Part shown: piece by piece, positions 26,702-34,317 of the stretch | How the letters are laid out: each line of letters opens with the position of its first letter | Numbering within the stretch: the first letter of the stretch is position 1 | DNA from: JAFGHJ01 sp964523975 | GTDB taxonomy: Bacteria > Hydrothermota > UBA3072 | Assembly: GCA_964523975.1 (NCBI GenBank) | Contig: CAZGBM010000015.1 | Location: forward strand, 1-34,992 | Direction: 5' to 3' | Length of the DNA: 34,992 bases | The notes under the pieces: model-generated | Told to the model about the DNA's origin: nothing | The model's database searches: none | The model's input: the letters and a program-made list of their open reading frames with translations, nothing else | Position numbers and translations under genes: made by a program

Positions 26702-27491
26702 GCTTGTTCTGATTCCACATGACAAAGGGCAGAACGTATGGTTGAAAATACCTTTATTTGTTTTAATTCTTGTTGTTTTGATATTTATTCTTGTAGGTTT
26801 TTTTTTCTTCAACAATCTCCAGAATTTCGTTAACGTATCTTCACTCACTTTCTTAAAAACGGATAATCAAAAACTTAAAGAAAAAGTAATCGTACTTAGA
26901 AAAAGAGCAGCAGAGTTTGATGAAGAAATCGATTCACTGCTTAAAGAACAGAATAAGGCGTTTAAAGAACATCACATTATGGAAAATATTCCCGAAAGTG
27001 ATTTCTGTTTCCCTCCGGAAAGTCTTATGGTCATATCCCGGTGGATTGATTCCGTTTTCGAAGTAACTTCCGAATTGGACAATTCTCTCTTACATTCTGT
27101 ACCCTCCATAATGCCGGTTAAAGGACACGTAATAAGTAGATTCGGGGAGAGGGTCGACCCTTATACCGGCAGGAAAAAACCTCATAAAGGGATAAGCATC
27201 CTGACATCTTTGAACACTCCGGTTGCTTCAACTGCGGATGGTATAGTGACACAGGTAGGGCATGACAGAGGAAGGGGACTCTTTGTGGAAATAAGACATA
27301 CATGCGGATTAGTAAGTTCATATTCTCATTTGCTTAAGAACACTGTGAACGAAGGAGAAAAGGTAAAAAGAGGCTCTGTAATCGGTTACGTAGGGCAAAC
27401 CGGAAGAGCCCCTTATCCCTATCTCTACTATGAAGTAAAAAGAGGGAAAATTAATTTGGACCCGGAAAATCTAATTTTTGGAGGACTTTAA
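26682..27491 (+). CDS. Degenerate LytM (M23-fold) factor, probable cell-wall amidase activator
   Basis: 269 aa. There is a basic N-terminus, one membrane helix (about 23-46, IPLFVLILVVLIFILVGFFFF), a coiled coil (about 58-95), then an M23/LytM domain at about 150-262. In active enzymes zinc is held by HxxxD and the second His of HxH. Here the first motif is HKGIS (His168, with Ser172 for Asp), the HxH motif is YLY (Tyr247, Tyr249), and only YSH (His216) is kept. Two of three metal ligands and one catalytic His are therefore gone. Inactive LytM proteins such as EnvC and NlpD activate amidases during division; that role is inferred here. The topology (anchor, coiled coil, dLytM) fits EnvC-like action in the periplasm. 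It overlaps the sigma gene by 20 bp and abuts thiC. Confidence 0.9.
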   Translation: MKNSFLKLVLIPHDKGQNVWLKIPLFVLILVVLIFILVGFFFFNNLQNFVNVSSLTFLKTDNQKLKEKVIVLRKRAAEFDEEIDSLLKEQNKAFKEHHIMENIPESDFCFPPESLMVISRWIDSVFEVTSELDNSLLHSVPSIMPVKGHVISRFGERVDPYTGRKKPHKGISILTSLNTPVASTADGIVTQVGHDRGRGLFVEIRHTCGLVSSYSHLLKNTVNEGEKVKRGSVIGYVGQTGRAPYPYLYYEVKRGKINLDPENLIFGGL

Positions 27492-28781
27492 TTGGGAATC
27501 ATTACAGAACTGAAGAAGGGTAATATACCCTATTGGGTTCAGAAAATTTCGGATTCCGAAAATGTAAAACTCGATATTCTGACCCGGGGAGTACTCGAGG
27601 GGAAAATCGTAATCACAAAAAACGAAAAAAGAAAAAAAGTAAGCCCGGCCGGGATTGGGTTCCCTTTAAAAACAAAAGTCAATGCGAACGTCGGAACTTC
27701 TACCGATAAACCTGATATGGCTTCGGAAATTAAAAAAGCCATTATAGCGGAGAAAGCGGGTGCAGATACTATTATGGATCTTTCTACCGGTGGAGATATC
27801 AAAGGTATAAGACGGGAAATTCTAAAGAAAACGAGCATTCCTCTCGGAACCGTACCCATATATCAGGCTGCAATAGAAGCTGTCCGGGAGAAAGGCGGTA
27901 TTATCCACATGACGGAAGATAAAATTTTTGGTGTAATAGAAGAACAGGCGGAAGATGGAGTTGATTTTATGACCCTTCACTGCGGAGTAACCTTAGAAAC
28001 CTTCGAACGTCTTAAAAACGAAGGGAGAATTATGGATGTCGTTTCCAGAGGAGGAACGTTACTTTTAACCTGGATGCTTTACAATAAAAAAGAAAACCCT
28101 TTATATACTAACTTCGATAGGATACTCGATATTGCTTCTGCGTATGACATAACTCTATCGCTGGGAGATGGATTTCGCCCCGGAGCTATAGAAGATTCCT
28201 CTGACAGAGCCCAATTCCATGAATTGAGTATACTGGGAGAACTAACAAAGAGAGCTCGGAAAAGAGACGTTCAGGTTATAATTGAAGGACCAGGGCACAT
28301 TCCGCTGGACGAAATCGAAATGAATGTAAAGATGGAAAAGAAACTCTGTCAAGGAGCACCTTTTTATGTTTTGGGTCCTCTGGTAACCGATGTTGCACCC
28401 GGCTATGACCATATCGTATCTGCGATAGGAGGAGCTGTTGCAGCTTCTTACGGCGCAGACTTTCTGTGTTATGTAACCTCATCCGAACATCTTGGTATAC
28501 CAAGTCTTGAAGACGTCAAAGAGGGAGTTATCGCAGCAAGGATAGCGGCTCACGTGGGGGACATTGCAAAAGGCATTCCGGGCGCAAAAGAATGGGATAA
28601 GGAAATTGCGCTTGCAAGAAAAAAAATGGATTGGAAAAAACAATTTGGGCTTGTAATAGACCCCGAAAGAGCTAAAGAAATCAGAAATAGACTCAAACCT
28701 CAACTTGAGGAAGTCTGTTCGATGTGTGGAGAATTCTGCTCGATTAAACTTTTGAATGACGCCTTGAAAAAAAAGAAATAA
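27492..28781 (+). CDS. thiC: Phosphomethylpyrimidine synthase ThiC
   Basis: 429 aa, the short form of the family. A TTG start directly follows the previous stop codon, with GGAGG about 7 nt before it. ThiC is a radical-SAM enzyme that converts aminoimidazole ribotide to hydroxymethylpyrimidine phosphate for thiamin. Conserved blocks include NANVGTS, ADTIMDLSTGGDI, GTVPIYQA, FMTLHCGVT, SRGGT, LSLGDGFRPGA, VIIEGPGHIPLDE, FYVLGPLVTDVAPGYDHI and the GAAAASYGAD-like GGAVAASYGADFLCYVT. The C-terminal iron-sulfur motif is CSMCGEFC (Cys409, 412, 416), one residue shorter than the CX2CX4C of E. coli ThiC; I recall this spacing in other short ThiC proteins. There is no space for a TPP riboswitch upstream, so thiamin control would have to come from elsewhere. 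Confidence 0.97.
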   Translation: MGIITELKKGNIPYWVQKISDSENVKLDILTRGVLEGKIVITKNEKRKKVSPAGIGFPLKTKVNANVGTSTDKPDMASEIKKAIIAEKAGADTIMDLSTGGDIKGIRREILKKTSIPLGTVPIYQAAIEAVREKGGIIHMTEDKIFGVIEEQAEDGVDFMTLHCGVTLETFERLKNEGRIMDVVSRGGTLLLTWMLYNKKENPLYTNFDRILDIASAYDITLSLGDGFRPGAIEDSSDRAQFHELSILGELTKRARKRDVQVIIEGPGHIPLDEIEMNVKMEKKLCQGAPFYVLGPLVTDVAPGYDHIVSAIGGAVAASYGADFLCYVTSSEHLGIPSLEDVKEGVIAARIAAHVGDIAKGIPGAKEWDKEIALARKKMDWKKQFGLVIDPERAKEIRNRLKPQLEEVCSMCGEFCSIKLLNDALKKKK

Positions 28782-28787
28782 AGGATG

Positions 28788-28811
28788 TTTTGTTTAAATG
28801 TTTAAACAAAA
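28788..28811. promoter_or_regulatory. Perfect palindrome over the start of the TonB-receptor gene
   Basis: The 11-nt arms TTTTGTTTAAA and TTTAAACAAAA flank a central TG. The start codon (28798-28800) lies at the middle. In mRNA it would form a hairpin hiding the ATG; in DNA it would suit a dimeric repressor. It does not resemble a Fur box. Confidence 0.5.
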
Positions 28812-30648
28812 AATGCTCAAAAAAAGGGGGAAAACAGAAACAATAAGGATATACAATTACCTGTTTTTTTTAACTCTTTTCCCGGCGGCAAATATATTCG
28901 CCCAGGAGAACCTTTTTTATACACTTGAGCCTTTAGTAATTACAGCAAGCAAAATACCTACAACCTTCTTGGCAGCAAAAGGAAATATTCTGGTAATTGA
29001 ACGTGAAGAAATAAGAAATAGTCCCGCAAGCTCACTTGCGGACTTGTTGAATTTTTGCTCGGGTATCAACATAACTCAAAAAGGTCCGGAAGGCATTCAA
29101 TCTGATGTTTCTATTGCAGGAGGAACATTTGAGCAGACCCTGATTCTTATAGACGGAATAAAAGTAAACGACCCTCAAACGGGACATCATAATTTGAGTC
29201 TTCCAATACAGTTAGAAGACATAGAGCGAATAGAAATATTGAAAGGATCCGGAACAAGATTATACGGAGCAGGGGCTTTTGCAGGCGTTATTAATATAAT
29301 AACAAAAAAAGAAGAAGCAAAAAAATTAAGAATAAAGACACTGATAGGAGATTACAAATTACTTGACGGGAATCTTTCTCTCTCGAAACCTTTTGGTCTT
29401 TCTTACAATTATCTTTCTGTTTCAGGGAAACGTTCGGAGGGGTATCGTCCTAATACTGACTTCGATATATGGAATATTTTCTTCAAATCCGATATCAATC
29501 ATAAGAGAACCAGAGGAGATATAGCCTTTGGCTATAACGACAAGGAATTTGGAGCAGGCTACTTCTATTCGGACATATATCCAAACGAACGAGAACATAC
29601 AAAAACGGCCTTTTTAAAAGGTTCTATTGATTTGGGAAAAATTAATACGGGTTTTTACTGGCGGCGTTATAAAGATGATTATATTATGGACTACGAAAAT
29701 CCTGATTTTTACAGGTCTTATCAAACAACATATATATACGGACTAACATCTCAGTCTAGTTTTTCTTCTAAAATAGGTGTTTCCTTTGTGGGTTTGGAAT
29801 GGGGTGGTGAGAAAATGAGAAGTACGAACCTTGGTAATTATTCACGTATTAAATCCAACCTTTCCATCGAGCATAGTCTACCTATAATAAAGAACCTGAG
29901 CGTCGTTTTTGGTTCATCTCTTTTTTATTTTTCCGACTGGAACTGGCATTTTTATCCTGGAGTCGATGTCGGTTTCAAACTTAACAAGCAAACGCATCTA
30001 TATGCTTCAATAGAAACATGCTTCCGGATTCCTTCATACATAGAGTTATATAGTGATAGCCCCGCGAATATCGGTAATATCGAATTAATACCTGAAAGTG
30101 CTTTATCTTTTGAGGCAGGTATCAAAATAGTAAAGGGAAGCGTATTGACCAATATAAATGCGTTCATGAGGAAAGAAAAAAATGTAATTGACTGGGGCAG
30201 GACAACATCATCCGACTCATCATGGACGGCAAGAAATGTGGGAGAAGTTACAGTAAAAGGAGTAGACGTCAATATTGCCTACGAACCAATTGTCCGCATG
30301 TATAAAAATTTTCCCATCCCACACATAAATCTCGGATACACTTTTTTAAATCTGGACAAAGATGAAAGTTCCCTTCAATTAAAATATCTTCTTAATAATC
30401 CGGAACATAAATTTACCTTTAGTACAGATTACGAATTAAGCAGCCATTTGAAACAAGTATGGACCGGTCGATACGAAATCCTACCGAACTCCGAGAAGCG
30501 CCTTATTCTGGATACCAGTGTTTCTCTAAAAATAAAAAACACCGAATTGTTCATAGATATCGCCAATCTTTTAAACACCGAATACACCGAAGGCTGGATT
30601 CCGATGCCGGGAAGATGGGCAAAGGCAGGAATAAGGGTCAATATTTAA
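28798..30648 (+). CDS. TonB-dependent outer-membrane receptor, BtuB-like
   Basis: 616 aa. A signal peptide ends near NIFAQ, then a probable TonB box (LEPLVITASK). The plug domain follows (about 50-165): SLADLLNFCSGINITQ, QTLILIDGIKVNDPQTG, IERIEILKGSGTRLYGAGAF, AGVINIITKK. The rest is a 22-strand type barrel with late strands such as LFIDIANLLNTEYTEGW and a final GIRVNI. Such receptors import vitamins, metal chelates or cobalamin using the TonB-ExbBD system. It starts 16 nt after thiC and is probably co-transcribed, so thiamin or a precursor is a reasonable guess at the ligand, but cobalamin or siderophore uptake is equally open. The start at 28798 has AAGGA 12 nt upstream; 28813 is an alternative start. 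Confidence 0.93.
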   Translation: MFKQKMLKKRGKTETIRIYNYLFFLTLFPAANIFAQENLFYTLEPLVITASKIPTTFLAAKGNILVIEREEIRNSPASSLADLLNFCSGINITQKGPEGIQSDVSIAGGTFEQTLILIDGIKVNDPQTGHHNLSLPIQLEDIERIEILKGSGTRLYGAGAFAGVINIITKKEEAKKLRIKTLIGDYKLLDGNLSLSKPFGLSYNYLSVSGKRSEGYRPNTDFDIWNIFFKSDINHKRTRGDIAFGYNDKEFGAGYFYSDIYPNEREHTKTAFLKGSIDLGKINTGFYWRRYKDDYIMDYENPDFYRSYQTTYIYGLTSQSSFSSKIGVSFVGLEWGGEKMRSTNLGNYSRIKSNLSIEHSLPIIKNLSVVFGSSLFYFSDWNWHFYPGVDVGFKLNKQTHLYASIETCFRIPSYIELYSDSPANIGNIELIPESALSFEAGIKIVKGSVLTNINAFMRKEKNVIDWGRTTSSDSSWTARNVGEVTVKGVDVNIAYEPIVRMYKNFPIPHINLGYTFLNLDKDESSLQLKYLLNNPEHKFTFSTDYELSSHLKQVWTGRYEILPNSEKRLILDTSVSLKIKNTELFIDIANLLNTEYTEGWIPMPGRWAKAGIRVNI

Positions 30649-31039
30649 TTCTACAGAAAATCAACCACAGATTACACAGATTAACACAAGATTTTTATTT
30701 TTTTGTTTTTACTAAATCCCAACCCCTAAATCCCAAAACCTAATTTCGGACAGGATTTACAGGATTCACGGGATTTTTCTTTTTTGTTTTTTAATCCAAA
30801 AGTTAAACGCAAAGAGCTAAAAGCTTGTTTTAAAAACAAATAGCACAAATAAAGGTTTTATCATTTTATAGATAATTCTAAACCATATTTTATATTCCTC
30901 ATAAATATTATTTAAAAGTACCTGTTTTGTTCACTGATGTCAAGATTTATGCGAGTCGTCAGTCATTTTTTTAGTTAGTGGGTTGGTGTGTTGGTGTTTC
31001 TGGGGTCGAATCTAGACTTTGGGCGATAGACCTTGGTTC
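30649..31039. repeat. Intergenic region with a different set of short repeat modules
   Basis: Part of the 500-bp gap before the propeller gene; no gene was found. At 30662-30692 is a module of near-repeats CACAGATTACACAGATTAAC. At 30748-30777 is GGACAGGATTTACAGGATTC followed by ACGGGATTTTT, a unit with an internal ~9-bp period. Two AAATCCCAA-type phrases lie at 30713-30740. Around 30980 there is a run of GTGGGTTGGTGTGTTGGTG. Phrases of these kinds recur in intergenic DNA of many uncultured bacteria as I remember them. They differ from the 392-bp element, but have the same design of short tandem near-repeats. Confidence 0.6.
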
Positions 31040-31067
31040 TTGACAATAAATAAAAAGTTCATATAAT
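31040..31067 (+). promoter_or_regulatory. Consensus sigma70 promoter of the propeller lipoprotein gene
   Basis: TTGACA (31040-31045), 16 nt, TATAAT (31062-31067), both perfect. A leader of about 75 nt follows, ending in AAGGAGGT (31137-31144) 4 nt before the ATG at 31149. Strong promoter and ribosome site suggest an abundant product. Confidence 0.87.
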
Positions 31068-31148
31068 GCATAAAAATAATTATATTAGTCATTAATCGGC
31101 AAGAGATATTTGCTTTTGATTTTTTGCAATAAGCTTAAGGAGGTATGA

Positions 31149-32378
31149 ATGAAATATGTTAAATTAGCTTTATTAATTTTATTCTTTGTATTTTTATTAA
31201 CTAATTGTGGAGAAAACACAGCTCCCGTAACTCCCGACAGTCCCCAGGGCCCAATGGTAGGTATTCCGCGCTTTCCCAATGTTTTTAGAACTTCTACAAC
31301 AGACCGGAATAATGATGATATTTCATACCAATTCGACTGGGGGGACGGGACCGCTTCTGCCTGGAGTGATTTTGTCCCTTCGGGAGATACAGTTTATTTC
31401 AGCCGTTTATACTTGCAGAAAGGAACATACGCGGTAAGAGTACATGCGCAGGATGCAAGGGATGAGATGAGTGGATGGTCGGACCCGCTTATCTTAATAA
31501 TAGGATTCCCGGATACGTTAGTAGCGGGTATCGGAACCGGTATCAATCCGCTTGACATAGAAGTACTCCCCAACGGTCAATATATATACGTTACAAACTA
31601 TGATGAGGGCAATGTAAGTGTTATCAGCGGTTCAGATCATTTACTCCTTGGTTCGATGGAAGTGGGTAATGGCCCACGCGGGATAACTGCTCTACCCAAT
31701 GGTCAATACTTATATGTTATGGTAAGCGGCGATAACTATGTTCTTGCGCTTCCTACATCCGGCGGGCCAAGGGATACGATACCTGTACCCGGTCCCTGGT
31801 TTGCGGCTGCTCTTTCCTCCGGAGAATACGTGTATGTTACATCTCCTTCAACAGGTAATGTTTATGTTATCCAAACTTCTAATAACACTGTGGTTGATAC
31901 CATTGCTGTAGGTGGTGAACCCCTTACTATCACAGCTCTTCCGAACGGGGAGAACATATATGTCTCGACCTCTTTGTATAACTTATACGAAATAAGAACT
32001 TCCGACAACACAATTGTTGACACTATCCCCATAGGCGCTACAGATATGGATGTTTCTCCTGACGGGCAATACTTATATGTTTGTTCGGTCGGCTTAGTTT
32101 ATGTGTACCAAACTTCAAACAATAATCTTGTTACTGAGTTTCCAGTAGGTGGCAATCCTGTTGCTTTGTGTGTTCATCCCTCAGGACAACTTGTATATGT
32201 TTCAGATAATAGTGGTAACACTGTTTCTGTAATATATGCGCCTAACAACACCGTTATTAAAAGAAATATACCGGTTTATGATGGACCTGCGTATATTGCC
32301 CCTTCGCCTGACGGAGAATATATGTATGTTCTGCACAACCGTACTTATGCTGTTGGTGTGATTGGATTTAGTCAATAG
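31149..32378 (+). CDS. Lipoprotein with PKD-like domain and seven-bladed YVTN beta-propeller
   Basis: 409 aa. The lipoprotein signal ends FLLTNC, again with Asn before the Cys. A PKD/Ig-like domain occupies about 35-125, with YQFDWGDGTASAWS and YAVRVHAQDARDEMSGWSDP. From about 128 there is a beta-propeller of YVTN type. Seven blades can be counted from the strand motifs YIYVTN, YLYVMV, YVYVTS, NIYVST, YLYVCS, LVYVSD and YMYVLH, each after a (L/S)P(N/D)G-type turn, and blades carry NTVVDTI-like strands. Seven is the expected number for a closed propeller. It is probably anchored on the cell surface or in the periplasm and may bind protein or sugar; no enzymatic motif is visible. It is transcribed alone from its own consensus promoter. 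Confidence 0.88.
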   Translation: MKYVKLALLILFFVFLLTNCGENTAPVTPDSPQGPMVGIPRFPNVFRTSTTDRNNDDISYQFDWGDGTASAWSDFVPSGDTVYFSRLYLQKGTYAVRVHAQDARDEMSGWSDPLILIIGFPDTLVAGIGTGINPLDIEVLPNGQYIYVTNYDEGNVSVISGSDHLLLGSMEVGNGPRGITALPNGQYLYVMVSGDNYVLALPTSGGPRDTIPVPGPWFAAALSSGEYVYVTSPSTGNVYVIQTSNNTVVDTIAVGGEPLTITALPNGENIYVSTSLYNLYEIRTSDNTIVDTIPIGATDMDVSPDGQYLYVCSVGLVYVYQTSNNNLVTEFPVGGNPVALCVHPSGQLVYVSDNSGNTVSVIYAPNNTVIKRNIPVYDGPAYIAPSPDGEYMYVLHNRTYAVGVIGFSQ

Positions 32379-32380
32379 AG

Positions 32381-32460
32381 AGTGGGGAGTAGAGAGTAGT
32401 AAAAAAACAAAAAGAAAAACTTTGTGTCTTAGTGCCTTTGTGGCTCAAAAAATTAGTTTG
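32381..32460. repeat. Short repeat modules between convergent genes
   Basis: The 86-bp gap between the propeller gene and the DUF456 gene contains a GAGAGTGGGGAGTAGAGAGT unit (32378-32400) and a CTTTGTGTCTTAGTGCCTTT / GTGGC unit (about 32424-32448). Both are built of near-repeats, like the other intergenic modules in this window. No hairpin terminator with a T-run was seen for either convergent gene. Confidence 0.5.
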
Positions 32461-32464
32461 GTTT

Positions 32465-32950
32465 TTATTTCTGTAATAATCTTATAGTAAAAAATGCTAT
32501 CATTATAAAAGAAATAACAATCTTCAACAAAGTTCCTCCGAAGAAACCAATAACCGCACCGGTTCCGGACCTAAAAGCTTCTTTTATTTTTTTCCCGACT
32601 ATAAGCTCGCCGATTAAAGCGCCGGCTAACGGTCCTATAATTAACCCCCAGGGAACAAAAAACACACCGATAATTGCTCCTACGAAAGCTCCAACAAATC
32701 CGAGTTTCGAGGCACCGAATTTCTTCGAGCCTATGGAACTCGAAATATATTCTATTACAACCGAAACTACGGTCAATATGAGAAAAACAATAATTAGATT
32801 TCTTGAAATGATTGTAAACCCAGTCAGCCATGCATAAATGTAAATTCCCGCGAAAACAAGAGGAGTACCCGGCAGCATTGGCAGAATACAGCCAATAAGA
32901 CCGACCAGCATAATAAGATAACAGATTATAAGTATAAAGATATCCATCAA
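32465..32950 (-). CDS. DUF456-family membrane protein
   Basis: 161 aa, glycine-rich and hydrophobic throughout. The N-terminal segment GLIGCILPMLPGTPLVFAG is the DUF456 signature: a helix, then LPxLPGxPL. Later segments FVGAFVGAIIGVFFVPWGLI, IGPLAGALIGELIVGKK and GTGAVIGFFGGTLLKI give the repeated GA(x)GxxxG-type pattern of the family. The family is widespread in bacteria and has no established function. The gene begins 6 nt after the ffh stop and is surely co-transcribed with it, which is compatible with a membrane role near SRP-dependent insertion but does not prove one. Confidence 0.87.
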   Translation of the reverse strand: MMDIFILIICYLIMLVGLIGCILPMLPGTPLVFAGIYIYAWLTGFTIISRNLIIVFLILTVVSVVIEYISSSIGSKKFGASKLGFVGAFVGAIIGVFFVPWGLIIGPLAGALIGELIVGKKIKEAFRSGTGAVIGFFGGTLLKIVISFIMIAFFTIRLLQK

Positions 32951-32956
32951 ATGTTC

Positions 32957-34264
32957 TTATTTAAAGAAAGAGGCAAGCGCTTGTGGACCGCCTCTCCCTT
33001 TCATTTGTTTCAATAATTTCTGAGCCATCTTGAATTCTTTAAGCAGACGGTTTATATCCTGAACGGAAGTCCCGCTCCCGTTTGCGATACGCTTTCTTCT
33101 GGAAGCGTTCAAAATCGAGGGGTCTTTTCGCTCCCTCGGGGTCATAGATTGAATGACGGCTTCAGTTCTTACCATCTGTTTTTCGTCCATCATTTTCTTC
33201 AAATTTTTGCCTCCCGGGAACATATCAAGAAGCGTGTCAAGGGGACCCATTTTCTTTAATTGCTTTATCTGCCCGAGAAAATCTTCCAGGTCGAGTTTCC
33301 CATCTTTTAACTTCTTCTGGAATTTAACGGCGTCTTCTTTTTCTATTGCTTTTTCTGCTTTTTCCTGAAGGGTTTTAAGGTCGCCCATGCCGAGAATTCT
33401 TGTAGCAAGGCGCTCCGGATGCAAAACTTCGAGGGCGTCCGTTTTTTCTCCGATTCCAATAAATTTTATCGGTTTTCCGGTTACCTTTCTCATCGAAAGA
33501 GCTGCCCCGCCCCGTGCATCGCCATCCATCTTTGTCAGAATAATCCCCGTAATTCCAAGAGCCCCGTCAAACTCTCTCGCGATATTCACGGCATCCTGAC
33601 CAGTCATCGAATCCGCGACAAGAAGAATCTCGGAAGGATTGACGGTTTCTTTCACCTGCTTGATTTGCTCGATCATATCCTTATCTATATGCAGCCTTCC
33701 CGCGGTATCGAAGATTAGAGTATCGTACCGGCTGAGTACGGACTGGGTAAGGGCCTGCTTGCAGAGTTTGACTTCGTTATCGAACCTCTTGGAAAAATAA
33801 GGGAGGTCTTCTCTCTCCGCCATATCACGGAGTTGTTCGTAAGCTGCGGGTCTTTTGACGTCAGCCGGTATCAAAAATGGGCTTCGCCCTTTGCTCTTCA
33901 GGAAGCTTCCCAATTTTATTGCAGTGGTCGTTTTTCCCGAACCCTGTAAACCTACGAGTAAAATAGATGAAGGCTGTTTATCCAATATGAGCGGTTCTGC
34001 CTTTCCGATTAAACTTATCAGTTTTTCACCTACGATTTGTACCATCATTTCTGCGGGAGTGAAACTCTCGTATATTTTACGGGCTGCAGCTTCTTTCTCG
34101 ACTTCGGTCACAAAATCTGTCGCTACCTGTAAACTCACGTCTGCCTCGAGCAGTGCTCTTCTGATATCTCTCATGCTTTGCTCTACCTGGGAAGCCGAAA
34201 GCCTGCCTTTACCCGTGAGATTTTTAGCTATATCTCTTATTCTTTCGCTAAGCCTATCAAACAT
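32957..34264 (-). CDS. ffh: Signal recognition particle GTPase Ffh
   Basis: 435 aa, normal for Ffh. The N domain is followed by the G domain with P-loop GLQGSGKTTT (105-114), the DTAGRLHID segment (186 on), TKMDGDARGG (244 on) and GIGEKTDALEVLHPERLATR. The methionine-rich M domain has the 4.5S RNA-binding motif SRRKRIANGSGTSVQDINRLL. Ffh with SRP RNA targets membrane and exported proteins to FtsY and SecYEG. No Shine-Dalgarno site lies close to the ATG; AGAGGA is some 18 nt away, and a -10-like TATATT ends 7 nt before the start codon. The 4.5S RNA gene was not found in the window. Confidence 0.98.
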   Translation of the reverse strand: MFDRLSERIRDIAKNLTGKGRLSASQVEQSMRDIRRALLEADVSLQVATDFVTEVEKEAAARKIYESFTPAEMMVQIVGEKLISLIGKAEPLILDKQPSSILLVGLQGSGKTTTAIKLGSFLKSKGRSPFLIPADVKRPAAYEQLRDMAEREDLPYFSKRFDNEVKLCKQALTQSVLSRYDTLIFDTAGRLHIDKDMIEQIKQVKETVNPSEILLVADSMTGQDAVNIAREFDGALGITGIILTKMDGDARGGAALSMRKVTGKPIKFIGIGEKTDALEVLHPERLATRILGMGDLKTLQEKAEKAIEKEDAVKFQKKLKDGKLDLEDFLGQIKQLKKMGPLDTLLDMFPGGKNLKKMMDEKQMVRTEAVIQSMTPRERKDPSILNASRRKRIANGSGTSVQDINRLLKEFKMAQKLLKQMKGRGGPQALASFFK

Positions 34265-34271
34265 ATGGTTA

Positions 34272-34299
34272 AATATAAAGAAGTTTCCTCTAATCGCAA
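34272..34299 (-). promoter_or_regulatory. Possible leaderless promoter of ffh
   Basis: On the minus strand TTGCGA (34294-34299), 16 nt, TATATT (34272-34277), then 7 nt to the ATG. The arrangement repeats that in front of lipM, including the TTGCG -35 box. A normal leader from a more distant promoter using AGAGGA is the alternative. Confidence 0.4.
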
Positions 34300-34317
34300 G
34301 GCACCTAAAGATAAATC

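Noticed and set aside
28717..28743. Shortened CX2CX3C iron-sulfur motif in ThiC as a defect
   Set aside because: All three cysteines are present and, as far as I recall, this spacing is usual in the short form of ThiC, so I do not treat it as damage.
28680..28800. TPP riboswitch controlling the receptor, or one in front of thiC
   Set aside because: Gaps are 0 nt before thiC and 16 nt before the receptor; the conserved CTGAGA and ACCTG-type elements are absent.
30990..31035. tRNA-like T-arm phrase (GGGGTCGAATCTAGAC)
   Set aside because: No acceptor, D or anticodon arms could be matched around it.
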